Shown here: positions 42,020 through 50,452 of the stretch, piece after piece | How positions within the stretch are numbered: position 1 is the stretch's first letter | Layout of the letters: each line of letters starts with the position of its first letter | Assembly: GCF_050410795.1 (NCBI RefSeq) | Contig: NZ_CP191258.1 | Coordinates: 1,736,001 to 1,800,000, forward strand | From: Fontivita pretiosa | Lineage (GTDB): Bacteria; Planctomycetota; Phycisphaerae; Tepidisphaerales; Tepidisphaeraceae | DNA length: 64,000 nucleotides | Reading direction: 5' to 3' | Made by a program: the position numbers and the translations under genes | The notes under the pieces: model-generated | What the model was told of the DNA's origin: nothing | Database searches by the model: none | The model's input: only the letters and a program-made list of their open reading frames with translations

Positions 42020-42220
42020 CTATCCCCCACCGACGAAGGTTACGATCTCCACCTCGTCTCCGGGCTTCAGCGGCGTATCGTAGTTTTCACTGCGGACCAG
42101 CCGGCGGTTCAGCTCGATGGCGACCTTGTCGGGCGTGAGCTTGAATCGCTCGATGAGGGCGCGCAGCGTCGTGCCTTCTTCCAGCTCGCGTAGTTCTCCG
42201 TTGACTTTGACGGTCATCAC
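42020..42220 (-). CDS. thiS: Sulfur carrier protein ThiS
   Basis: A 66-residue ubiquitin-like protein ending in VGGG, the terminal Gly that is thiocarboxylated to carry sulfur to ThiG. The core NGELRELEEGTTLRALIERFKLTPDKVAIELN and PGDEVEIVTFVGGG fit ThiS. It is followed by thiG on the same strand. The gap between them (41891-42019) contains CTTCGTGCCTTCGGGCGTGCGTGGCG, which looks like a dispersed motif and not a gene. No TPP riboswitch was recognised upstream. Confidence 0.93.
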   Translation of the reverse strand: MMTVKVNGELRELEEGTTLRALIERFKLTPDKVAIELNRRLVRSENYDTPLKPGDEVEIVTFVGGG

Positions 42221-42238
42221 ATCGTTCAGTATACGCCA

Positions 42239-42646
42239 TCAACCCGGTCCACGCAGTCCGACCCACACGTAGATCAGCACGGCGCCCAGCAGCGCAAGCA
42301 CAATGCCCACCCACGCCTGCACGCGCTGGTTCACCAGCGCCGCAGGCAGCGGACGCGGTTCCTTGCGCATCTGCCACAGAACGACGATCCCCAGAAACAA
42401 GGTCAGGGCAATGCCATAGATCGGCACGGGCAGAAACCTGTCCGCCGCCGAATACTCGCGGGCGTGCTCCAGCTCTTCGCGGGGGTTGACGCTGCCGGGC
42501 AGGAAGATGAGCACGATCGATGCAACGAGCATGATCAGCCCCAGCCATGCCGTCAGCAGCGGCACCCAGGCGGGCGTGGGGGTTGGCCGGTGCGATTCAG
42601 CCGGCTCGCGCAGCAGCGGCTTGAGCGGATCTGTCTGTTGGACCAC
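42239..42646 (-). CDS. Small three-helix membrane protein upstream of thiS
   Basis: A 135-residue protein with membrane helices near residues 28-48, 75-92 and 110-130. The N-terminus is hydrophilic and Pro-rich. I do not recognise the family. Its stop is 18 bp before the thiS start, so it is probably in the same transcript, though a role in thiamine synthesis is not evident. Confidence 0.7.
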   Translation of the reverse strand: MVQQTDPLKPLLREPAESHRPTPTPAWVPLLTAWLGLIMLVASIVLIFLPGSVNPREELEHAREYSAADRFLPVPIYGIALTLFLGIVVLWQMRKEPRPLPAALVNQRVQAWVGIVLALLGAVLIYVWVGLRGPG

Positions 42647-42846
42647 GCCCCGCGAGAGTAGACTCGCCGCCCGGTCCTCGCAAGGCTACGGCTCGTCGCC
42701 GATGTCCGTTTGCTATTCACCGGCATGTACTTTGGCTGGTGCGGAATTGAGGCTAACATCTTCCGTGTGCAGCGGCGGGGTTTGGCGAACGCAGTCGCAA
42801 CCCGCAGCGCAGATTGGCCGGAATCGCACCTGACGAGGTTTGCACC

Positions 42847-44364
42847 ATGACGTTCATCCGCCGCTTGATGGTTCAGATGGCTCTGTGCGTGTTGTGGGTC
42901 GGCGTTGCCGGGGCGCAGCCGCCCGCCGCCTCGGCGCCCAGTACCCTCCCGGCGCAAAACCTGCTGGGGCCGGGATTCCGCAGTCTTGCGGCGGGGATCG
43001 AGCTGGCGCCGCCGGCCGGATCCAGGGAAATTCGCGGCGCGCTGGGCAGCGATGAAATCGTCCGCTTTGTCCATGACGAGCGTCGCTGGGTGGTCCGGGT
43101 CACGCGCGTCATCCTGGAAAAATCCCTGGCCCTGACCACCTGGAAGGACGCCGACGGCGTCGAACGCCCCGGCATGCTCGAATCCATCACCGAACAGTTC
43201 AAACGCGATAACCCCAGTCATGAAATCCTCAGGTCCGACACGACCAACATCGCCGACGCCGACGTGGGAATCCTGGTCGCCAGGTACAACTTCGCGCTGG
43301 AAACCAACCTGCTCCAGCAGGCGATTGTTCGAGGCGGAGAGCTGGTCTACTTCGTGATCTCCATGACCAGCCCCGCGCCACGCACGGGCGATCTGGAGGA
43401 AGATCCGAACGTGGTACTGGCGGCCGAGACGTTTCAGCAGATGCTCAGCTCGATTCGACTCCTGGATCAGACCGAGCTCAAGCTGGATCAGGAAGACCGC
43501 CTCTTCCGCACGCGCACGCTCTACGTGAACCTCACCGAACGCAAGCTCCGCGAGGCGTTGATCCCCGAGCAGTGGTTTCGGGTGATCCGAGAAGGCAAGG
43601 ATATCGGCTACAGCTACGTCGTCGAAGAAGTGGCGCGGGATTTGCCGAGGAAGGGCAAGATCGAACGCTCCCCGGCCGGCGGACCACACGGGATTCTTGT
43701 CGGCGTTCGCTCGCGGATGATCCCCCAGCCCGGCGTGCAGATCGACTCGGAAACCTGGATGTTCAACACCTTCGATCGCAAGGTCGAGTCGTGGGCGACA
43801 CTGACCTATGCCACGGATGCCCAGGGAGGCAAGACCACCGGCGGTGAGCTGGGCGTGGCCAGATGGAGGGAAAAGCCCGTGCCGGATCCCGGGCAGGACA
43901 TCGGCAGCAAGCGCGGCGTCAGCCTCACCGAGGAATACCGCCTGGAGGTCACCAAGCTGGACCGCAACGCCTCGTCCGAGCCGATCGTGCGGGATTTGCC
44001 GCCCTTCTATCTGCCACAGGCACTGGGACATCTGCTGCCGCGTGTGCTTCCGCGGCGAGATCCCAAGACCTATCTGTTCGCCACGTGGGTTCCGCAGGCG
44101 TCGCAGCTCATGTATCGCTACATCGACGTGCTGCCGGAGCGCGACGTGAACCTGCTGGGACGACGCGTGCGCGCCGTCACCGTCCTGGACCGCATCGGCC
44201 TGGAAGGACCGACGACCAATCACTACTTCAGCCCGGAGGGAAAGTATCTGGGCAGCTTCGAGGAACAGACCAAAACCGTCACCGTCCCCACCGATGCCGC
44301 CACGCTGGTGCAGATCTGGAAAAACGCCAATCTGACCAGACCGGGCGACGTCGAGGAAAAGTGA
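42847..44364 (+). CDS. Secreted protein of unknown function
   Basis: A 505-residue protein with a signal peptide (FIRRLMVQMALCVLWVGVAGAQ). The mature part is a large soluble domain; features include RWVVRVTRVILEKSL, ILVARYNFALETNLLQQAI and EEYRLEVTKLDRNAS. Repeated beta-strand-like segments suggest a two-domain fold. No catalytic motif or named domain was recognised. GAGG about 10 nt before the ATG supports the start. It lies before two further membrane-anchored genes on the same strand. Confidence 0.75.
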   Translation: MTFIRRLMVQMALCVLWVGVAGAQPPAASAPSTLPAQNLLGPGFRSLAAGIELAPPAGSREIRGALGSDEIVRFVHDERRWVVRVTRVILEKSLALTTWKDADGVERPGMLESITEQFKRDNPSHEILRSDTTNIADADVGILVARYNFALETNLLQQAIVRGGELVYFVISMTSPAPRTGDLEEDPNVVLAAETFQQMLSSIRLLDQTELKLDQEDRLFRTRTLYVNLTERKLREALIPEQWFRVIREGKDIGYSYVVEEVARDLPRKGKIERSPAGGPHGILVGVRSRMIPQPGVQIDSETWMFNTFDRKVESWATLTYATDAQGGKTTGGELGVARWREKPVPDPGQDIGSKRGVSLTEEYRLEVTKLDRNASSEPIVRDLPPFYLPQALGHLLPRVLPRRDPKTYLFATWVPQASQLMYRYIDVLPERDVNLLGRRVRAVTVLDRIGLEGPTTNHYFSPEGKYLGSFEEQTKTVTVPTDAATLVQIWKNANLTRPGDVEEK

Positions 44365-44482
44365 GGCGGTGCCAGGCGACGGCGAGTGTGCCCGCAACGA
44401 CCGCGAAATCGCGGCCCACATGAAGTGGACCCACGGTCGTCAATGCATCTGGTCGTTCTGGCCGATAATCTGGTCAGGCATC

Positions 44483-45226
44483 ATGCTTCGCTGGCTATTG
44501 AGAATCACGGGGCTGGCGGTGTTCATCGCCGCCGGGTCGTTGGGGATCTGGTATTACCAGGACCAGTTCTCCGCGCGACGAACCATCCAGAAGCTGGAGG
44601 AGCAGAATCGCGTGCTGGCGCAGGTGGTGCAGCGGCTCAGCGACGAGAAGCGCGTCGCCGAGGTGCTGGTGACCGGGCAACGAACCATCGACGGCGTCTT
44701 GCATACCGACCTGCTGTTTGTCGAGTACGACAGACAGGGCAATCCCCTGCCGCCCAGGAGCTTCACCGTCCAGGGCACGATGGCCCACATCGACGCGATG
44801 GTGATCAAGTTCGAGCGGCACTTTGTCAGCGAAGGCGACCCGCTGCGCGGGCACAGCATCGCGCTGTTCACACGGATCTACGGCGACGCGCAGCGACCCG
44901 ACCAGGGGCATGTCATCGACGAGCCGGGCAAAATCCCCGACATCTACCGTGGCGCAGACCCGCAAATCAGCCAGTTCGAACAAAAGCTCTGGCAGGACTT
45001 CTGGCGACTGGCCGACGACCCGCAATACCGCGCCCAGCACGGCGTGCGCGTGGCCAACGGGCAGGGCGTGTGGGGCCCGTTCGAGCCGGATAAGCTGTAC
45101 ACCATCACACTGGAGTCCGACGGCGGGCTGAACATCACCTCCGAGCCGTTGCGTGGAATCTACCGCGAAGCGCTGAAGCGAATGTCGCACACCACCGCGC
45201 CGACACCGCAACCCGGCCAGAAGTAA
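44483..45226 (+). CDS. Membrane-anchored coiled-coil protein
   Basis: About 247 residues. A membrane helix (residues 4-22) is followed by a coiled coil (RRTIQKLEEQNRVLAQVVQRLSDEKRV) and an outer domain (VLVTGQRTIDGVLHTDLLFVEYDRQG...HSIALFTRIYGD). Function unknown. ATG 44483 is preferred; longer starts upstream lack a clear ribosome site and add an unusual Trp-rich segment. It is 118 bp after the secreted-protein gene. Confidence 0.75.
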   Translation: MLRWLLRITGLAVFIAAGSLGIWYYQDQFSARRTIQKLEEQNRVLAQVVQRLSDEKRVAEVLVTGQRTIDGVLHTDLLFVEYDRQGNPLPPRSFTVQGTMAHIDAMVIKFERHFVSEGDPLRGHSIALFTRIYGDAQRPDQGHVIDEPGKIPDIYRGADPQISQFEQKLWQDFWRLADDPQYRAQHGVRVANGQGVWGPFEPDKLYTITLESDGGLNITSEPLRGIYREALKRMSHTTAPTPQPGQK

Positions 45227-45258
45227 GCCATCTCCGCCGATCCGTGTTCTGCCGGGCT

Positions 45259-45288
45259 TTGCGAATTGTGTTTCTCAACCGGTACAAT
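45259..45288 (+). promoter_or_regulatory. Promoter candidate with a 7-nt gap to the start codon
   Basis: TTGCGA (45259-45264), an 18-nt spacer and TACAAT (45283-45288) look like a sigma-70 promoter. CCCCACC then leads directly to the ATG at 45296, the same 7-nt spacing as for murQ, so the mRNA may be leaderless. Confidence 0.45.
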
Positions 45289-45295
45289 CCCCACC

Positions 45296-45856
45296 ATGCC
45301 ACGCGCGGCGGCGGAGAGTCGGCTTCGGCGTTTCATGATGCAGGCGATCATGTGGATCGTCCTGGCCGGCACCGTCGGCCTGGCCGCCATTGTCAACCAC
45401 GCCAGACGACAAGATCTCAACCCCTCGCTGGGCCAGCCCAGAACCTTTGGCCAGGTCACGCTCCGCCTGCCGGATGACTGGCAGATCAGCGACTCTTCGG
45501 AGGATCCCAGAGTGATGCTGGTCGCCTGGGATCGGGTCTTCGAGCGCCAACTGATCGTCTCGGAGCACGCGATCGGCCTGTTGGACTTGCTCGGGCTGAG
45601 CACCGAGCCGCGCAGCGCTGCGGGGCGACGCACCGAACCAATCCAGGTCGGCGACGATCAGGGTGTGCTGAGCATTCACCACGAAGTCGATGACCAGCAG
45701 GACTATTATCGCCTGTCGGTGTCGCGCGGCCTGCCGGGAGGCAGAGTGCTGCTGCTGACACTGATCGTGCCCGGGCAGATGCAGTCCCGCGGAGTGGAAT
45801 CCGGCCGCGAGTTGCTGAAGCGCATCGCCGCCTCCGTGCAGATCGATACCCGCTAA
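45296..45856 (+). CDS. Membrane-anchored protein of unknown function
   Basis: A 186-residue protein with one N-terminal membrane helix (about 14-32) and an outer domain of about 150 residues: FGQVTLRLPDDWQISDSSED, MLVAWDRVFERQLIVSEHA and VLLLTLIVPGQMQSRGVESGR. The pattern recalls PsbP-like or probable stress-response beta domains, but this is uncertain. It has its own promoter candidate with no leader. Confidence 0.72.
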   Translation: MPRAAAESRLRRFMMQAIMWIVLAGTVGLAAIVNHARRQDLNPSLGQPRTFGQVTLRLPDDWQISDSSEDPRVMLVAWDRVFERQLIVSEHAIGLLDLLGLSTEPRSAAGRRTEPIQVGDDQGVLSIHHEVDDQQDYYRLSVSRGLPGGRVLLLTLIVPGQMQSRGVESGRELLKRIAASVQIDTR

Positions 45857-46014
45857 CCGCTGAGCAGCCGCCGGGATACAAGACCCGGGGCAATTCTCCA
45901 GGTCATGCCACCCCTGCCGGTGAGGAATTTCTGTGATGATTGGGGGTCGCTTTCGCCGCCCGGGGCGGCTAAACTTCGATCTTTCTACACTTTTCCGGAA
46001 AGGATGTGGCGCCC

Positions 46015-46518
46015 ATGCAGCCGCAACAATCGCAGCAGATCACCCGAAATAAGGTCGCGACCATCGACTACACCCTGACCGATCCCCAGGGGCAGATTCT
46101 GGACAGCTCGCGCGGAGGACAGCCCCTGTCCTACCTGCACGGCATGGGCAATATCATTCCCGGGCTGGAGAGCGCTCTGGAGGGCAAACGCGTCGGCGAT
46201 CAGGTCAGCGTGACCATTCCGCCCGAGCAGGCCTATGGCCAGCGGGATGAACGGCTGGTCCACGACGTTCCTCGCCGGGCGTTTCAGGGCGTGCAGGACA
46301 TCAGGCCTGGCATGCAGTTTCGTGCCCAGGGTGCCAGTGGACAGCAGCAGATCGTCACCGTCGTCTCCGTCGCCGACGACTCGGTGAAGGTGGATGCCAA
46401 CCATCCGCTGGCCGGAGTCACGCTCAAGTTCGACGTCAGCGTCCGTAGCGTCCGCGACGCCACCGCCGAAGAGCTGGCGCACGGCCACGCGCACGAGTCC
46501 GGCGTTCATCAGGACTGA
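46015..46518 (+). CDS. slyD: FKBP-type peptidyl-prolyl isomerase, SlyD-like
   Basis: A 167-residue cytosolic chaperone-isomerase. The FKBP part (VATIDYTLTDPQGQILDSS...PLSYLHGMGNIIPGLESALEGKRVGD) is interrupted by the IF chaperone insert (PEQAYGQRDERLVHDVPRRAFQG...MQFRAQ) as in SlyD; the C-terminus is His-containing (HGHAHESGVHQ) but short, without the long metal-binding tail of E. coli SlyD. ATG 46015 has AAAGG 10 nt before it; a GTG at 46006 is too close to that site. Confidence 0.9.
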   Translation: MQPQQSQQITRNKVATIDYTLTDPQGQILDSSRGGQPLSYLHGMGNIIPGLESALEGKRVGDQVSVTIPPEQAYGQRDERLVHDVPRRAFQGVQDIRPGMQFRAQGASGQQQIVTVVSVADDSVKVDANHPLAGVTLKFDVSVRSVRDATAEELAHGHAHESGVHQD

Positions 46519-46727
46519 GCGTCCTTCCGGCAGCAAGCTGGTTCAAAGCCACATCGGATCGTCCGCCGAGCGGGTAACGGGGTTGGGCGCGACGTTATCG
46601 GTCGGATGCACCCCCACTAATGGTGTTGCCCCGTCCACGCCGATCCTACCAGTACGCTTACTCGAAAAAAGTAAGGATACTGTTCGGTATCTTCCGATAT
46701 CCTGCTTCACACACAGGAGAACCCAAC

Positions 46728-46931
46728 ATGAACCTGCTTAACTGCCCTGCCGGCCCGGATCCGCGATTGCCCCTGACGCTGCTGATGATGCTTCAGTTCG
46801 CCGCCGCTGGACGCGAAGAACCGCAGGTATTGCCCCGGGCGCGGGCCGCGGGCAGCGGCGAGGCGTTGGCCATCCCGTACGCTGCCGAGCACCCGTACGA
46901 AGAGCCTGAACGCTGGGATGGGCTGTCATGA
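46728..46931 (+). CDS. Small protein of unknown function
   Basis: A 67-residue frame with a strong AGGAGA ribosome site 8 nt before the ATG. The sequence (NLLNCPAGPDPRLPLTLLMM, then a charged tail with AIPYAAEHPYEEPERWDG) has one short hydrophobic stretch. No family is recognised. The ribosome site is the main reason to call it a gene. Confidence 0.5.
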   Translation: MNLLNCPAGPDPRLPLTLLMMLQFAAAGREEPQVLPRARAAGSGEALAIPYAAEHPYEEPERWDGLS

Positions 46932-47300
46932 AAAGGTGTGGCGTGGCCGGTGGCGGACGTGCAGCGAAGCCTCAGCGAAACAGCTTGACCACCCCCACCA
47001 CCGCCGCCAGCACCGCAAGGTAGGACACAAACATGGGAAACCCATGCGCTCCGGCAATGAAAGCCAATGGCAGAAACCGCAGGGTCTTCATGGCAGCGGC
47101 GTTTTTACCGCGCCTGCGGGCGTTGGCGGCAAAAAATGCGGCCCGACACGACATCCCGAGCGTCTCAGCCCCTCAAACCGGGAAACTTGTTGCGCCTGCA
47201 AGGCTCCAGGCTGGCCGCCCCGTCCCGGCGCGAGCAGATCGCACCACCGAAGGGCCTGTGTTCTTCCGTCCTAGCGCGCCAGCTACTATGCTTTGCCGCC
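46932..47300. other. Gap with one possible small minus-strand gene
   Basis: Between the small gene and the LEPR-motif gene. Apart from the weak frame at 46972-47091 it holds no gene. A TACTAT hexamer 11 nt before the next ATG could be a -10. Confidence 0.4.
46972..47091 (-). CDS. Possible 39-residue membrane peptide
   Basis: The frame from ATG 47091 encodes a short protein with two hydrophobic stretches (FLPLAFIAGAHGF and VSYLAVLAAVVGVV) and a basic C-terminus. No ribosome site is seen. It may be real because small membrane proteins are common, but the evidence is slight. Confidence 0.25.
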   Translation of the reverse strand: MKTLRFLPLAFIAGAHGFPMFVSYLAVLAAVVGVVKLFR

Positions 47301-48983
47301 ATGAATGGGACCTACGCCACCAGCGGTCATGGATCGACGCACCCGAGCTGTATGTCATCATTTGAAATGCTGGAACCCCGCCGGCTGCTCGCCGTCGCGG
47401 GCGTGCCCCTGAAGCTCGGCGCCGCAGGCTTGGATATGGGACAACGGATCGCGCACACGCCGGACGGCGGGTTCGTGCTGGCCGGACTGTTCGCCGGCAC
47501 GGTCGATTTCGACCCCGGCGCTGGGCGGACGCTTCGCAGCTCGCGCGGCGACACCGACATCTTCGTCGCCAGGTTCTCTTCCGCCGGCGAGCTTCAGTGG
47601 GTCGATCAGTTTGGCGACGAGCAGTGGAAGGACGCAATCAACGACCAGGACGTGATCGACATCGCCGCCGACCCCCGCCGCGCCGGTGGTCAGTTCATCA
47701 ATGGCGTCAGTGCCGATCCCCGCGCCGCCGCCGAGTACATCAACGACCTGGGCATCGCGCCCGATGGCACGATCGTGCTGGCCGGCAGCTTCATCGGCAG
47801 CGTCGATTTCGATCCCGGCCCGGCGCAGCGCGTCTTTGCCACTTCGGATGATGAGTTTCACGACGCTTTCGTGATCAAGCTTGCCGCGAACGATGGATCG
47901 CTGCTCTGGGCACAGCGATTCGGCGACCGCTTTAGCGACACCGCCAGCTCGCTGGCGATCGACTCCTCGGGCAACATCATCGTCGGCGGACTGTTCACCC
48001 GCACGGTGAACTTCGCGCCGGACCATCGCCGCTTCGTCCGCACCGCAGTGGGGCGGGCCGATGGATATGTCATGAAGCTTGCCGCCGACGGAACGGTGCA
48101 GTGGGTGAACAGCGTGGGCGGAGACGCGGTCGGCCGCGCGGAACGCGACGCTGTCAACGATGTCGCCGTCGATGCCGCAGGAAGCGTCTACGCCGTTGGC
48201 TCGTTTGTCGGAGATGATGTGGATTTCAATCCCGCCGCCTCGCTGCGCACGGTACTGACAAGTGTGGACAAGACCGACGGATTTCTGGCCAAGTACAGCG
48301 CCGCTGGCCGGCTGCTGTACGCCGGCAGCGTGGGCGGAGAAGGATATGACGCTCTGACGCACGTGGTGGTGGATTCCGATCGCAGTGTTCTGGTGGCCGG
48401 GTATTTTCAGGGCGAAGATTTCGACGCCGACCCCGGCCCGCGGCGGCGCGTGCTGGCCGCCACGCCCGAACGAGCCGGCGACGATCCGCGCTTCACCGAC
48501 CTGTTCGTGCAGAAAATCGCCGCCGGACGCACCGTCTGGCTCCAGCAACTGGCCGGCACGGGAACCGAGTTCATCAGTGACATGAAGCTGGATTCGGCGA
48601 ACGATCTGATTCTGGCCGGCAGCTTCTACGGGCGTGCGCGGTTCGGGGCCTCGCGGCCACTGGGGCCGCTGGTCTCAAGTGTGCGCGGGCTGAGCGATTT
48701 TGATGACAACAACGACTCGGATCGCCGCCACAGCTATGACGCGTTCATCTGGAAGCTGAGCAACGCCGGCTCGCCGCAGTGGGTCCGCACGCTGGGCATC
48801 GACGCCGACGACTTCGCCTCCGGTCTGAGCGTCGCGCCCGATCAGTCGATCCTGGCCACCGGACGCTTCCGGGGTCTGGTGGATTTCGACACGACCGCGG
48901 GCGGAGTGCGCCGCCTCAGGGGCCTGGGCGTGTCCGACGCATTCGTCACGCAGTTGGATCCAACCGGTCTGCCGCTGTTGTGA
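47301..48983 (+). CDS. Exported planctomycete protein with beta-propeller-like repeats and LEPR motif
   Basis: A 560-residue protein. The N-terminus carries FEMLEPRRLLA, the LEPRxLLx motif typical of planctomycete exported proteins. The rest is built from repeats of about 55-80 residues, each with a VDFDPG-like motif (VDFDPGAG, VDFDPGPA, VNFAPDHR, VDFNPAAS, DFDADPGP, VDFDTTAG) and strand pairs such as GGFVLAGLFAGTVDF. These resemble SBBP/beta-propeller repeats. Likely surface protein; binding partner unknown. Start ATG 47301; the frame continues upstream with no support. Confidence 0.85.
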   Translation: MNGTYATSGHGSTHPSCMSSFEMLEPRRLLAVAGVPLKLGAAGLDMGQRIAHTPDGGFVLAGLFAGTVDFDPGAGRTLRSSRGDTDIFVARFSSAGELQWVDQFGDEQWKDAINDQDVIDIAADPRRAGGQFINGVSADPRAAAEYINDLGIAPDGTIVLAGSFIGSVDFDPGPAQRVFATSDDEFHDAFVIKLAANDGSLLWAQRFGDRFSDTASSLAIDSSGNIIVGGLFTRTVNFAPDHRRFVRTAVGRADGYVMKLAADGTVQWVNSVGGDAVGRAERDAVNDVAVDAAGSVYAVGSFVGDDVDFNPAASLRTVLTSVDKTDGFLAKYSAAGRLLYAGSVGGEGYDALTHVVVDSDRSVLVAGYFQGEDFDADPGPRRRVLAATPERAGDDPRFTDLFVQKIAAGRTVWLQQLAGTGTEFISDMKLDSANDLILAGSFYGRARFGASRPLGPLVSSVRGLSDFDDNNDSDRRHSYDAFIWKLSNAGSPQWVRTLGIDADDFASGLSVAPDQSILATGRFRGLVDFDTTAGGVRRLRGLGVSDAFVTQLDPTGLPLL

Positions 48984-49036
48984 TTCGCCGGGCGCGTGCG
49001 GCGCAACAGGCCAGCGGCTTCCATCAACCCGACGGC

Positions 49037-50368
49037 TTACGTCACGCGCGCAACCAGCAGCGTGCGATCATCGCCCGGCGGGGCGCCGCCGGTGAATTCC
49101 TCCACCGCGGCAATCGTCCTTCTCAGAATCTGTCGGGCGCTTGAATCGCCGGCCAGCAGCACCTGGTCCAGGCGCTCGAACCCGAACATCTCGCCGGAGG
49201 CGCTGCGCGCTTCGGTGATTCCATCGGTGTAGAAAATGATCGCGTCGCCCGCGCTAAACTGCTGGGTGCAGTCAAAGTAGTGTTCGGCCATCTCCACCCC
49301 CAGGGGAAGACTGACCTGCTCCTGAAGTGAGCCGAGCACAATTCCTCCGGCGCGGCGGTGTCGCGGCGGCGGGTGGCCGGCGTTGGCGTAGGTGATCGTT
49401 CGCGTCCCCGGGTCGTAGATCCCGTAGAACGCCGTCACGAATGTCCCCGTGCCGCTGGTGTACCGCGCCGCCAGATGACGATTGATGAAGTTCAACAGCT
49501 TGCTCGGCGGCTCGGGCGGCTCGTGATGCGTGTGGGCGATCGAGTGAGTGACGGCCATCATGACGGCGGCGGGAGTGCCGTGTCCGGCGACATCGGCAAC
49601 CAGAATCCCCCACCGCCCGTCCGGCAATGCAAAGAAATCGTAGTAATCCCCACCGGCGCGGCGGGATGTCTGGTAATGCGCCGCGATCTCCAGCGTCGGA
49701 ATCTGCGGCAACTGCACCGGCAGCAGCGACCGCTGAATGTCGGCCACGATCTGAAGCTCGCGGTCCACCGCCTCGTATGCCTGCCGCAGTTGTTCGGAAA
49801 GCACCAGGTTGTGCGTCGCCCGGCCGAACAGGTTGCTCATCCACGTGTGCTCGGGAAGGAACTGCCGGCAGTAGGCCTTGGGCTGGTTGTAGAGCAGCAC
49901 AACCATGTTCAGTGCCCGACCGGAATCGAACAGCGGGATCGCCACCAGCGAGCGGTGGCCCTGCAAGTACTCCGCGGCCGGATCGTCCGCGTCGATCTGA
50001 AGATCGTCGATGACCCGCGGCTCCTCGCCGTAGATCAGTTCGGCCAACAGACCGCCCTTCAGCAGCGGCAGACGCTGCGGCGACTTCCACGGATCAGGCG
50101 CATCGTGCCATCGGCTGGATCGCGTAATGCGATAATAGGGATGGACCAGGTCCCGGCGACTGAGCGAGAGGCTGCCGTCGGCGGGCAGGATCTGCCGCAC
50201 GCGGCGACTGTACGCCTGCACCATCTGCTGTGGATCGGTCTGCCGGCTGACCTCCCGCATCATCTCCACGACCGCGCGCAGACGCTGCTCGTGGTCGCCG
50301 GAGATCAACCAGCGACAGTTGCTCAGGTCGTTTGAGCCGCTCGAATTGACGGTTTGGGTGGCGTTCAT
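49037..50368 (-). CDS. RsbU-like PP2C/SpoIIE phosphatase with GAF domain
   Basis: A 443-residue cytosolic serine phosphatase. Residues about 25-200 form a GAF-type sensor domain. After a helix (AVDRELQIVADIQRSLLP, the typical RsbU linker) comes the SpoIIE phosphatase with metal ligands in GGDYYDFFALPDGRWGILVADVAGHGTPAAVMM, YANAGHPPPRHRR and IFYTDGITEARS, ending in GGAPPGDDRTLLVARV. Such enzymes dephosphorylate anti-sigma antagonists. No anti-sigma or antagonist gene lies next to it. Confidence 0.92.
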   Translation of the reverse strand: MNATQTVNSSGSNDLSNCRWLISGDHEQRLRAVVEMMREVSRQTDPQQMVQAYSRRVRQILPADGSLSLSRRDLVHPYYRITRSSRWHDAPDPWKSPQRLPLLKGGLLAELIYGEEPRVIDDLQIDADDPAAEYLQGHRSLVAIPLFDSGRALNMVVLLYNQPKAYCRQFLPEHTWMSNLFGRATHNLVLSEQLRQAYEAVDRELQIVADIQRSLLPVQLPQIPTLEIAAHYQTSRRAGGDYYDFFALPDGRWGILVADVAGHGTPAAVMMAVTHSIAHTHHEPPEPPSKLLNFINRHLAARYTSGTGTFVTAFYGIYDPGTRTITYANAGHPPPRHRRAGGIVLGSLQEQVSLPLGVEMAEHYFDCTQQFSAGDAIIFYTDGITEARSASGEMFGFERLDQVLLAGDSSARQILRRTIAAVEEFTGGAPPGDDRTLLVARVT

Positions 50369-50452
50369 CTGGATTGCCAGATGGTAGCACCGCTGCGCGT
50401 GCGGAGCAGCCCAGCGGCGCGATATGTCGCGGTTACTCCGACGGCCGCACCG

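Noticed and set aside
42647..42846. TPP riboswitch upstream of the thiSG transcript
   Set aside because: No CTGAGA or ACCTGATCTGG-type core in the gap on either strand.
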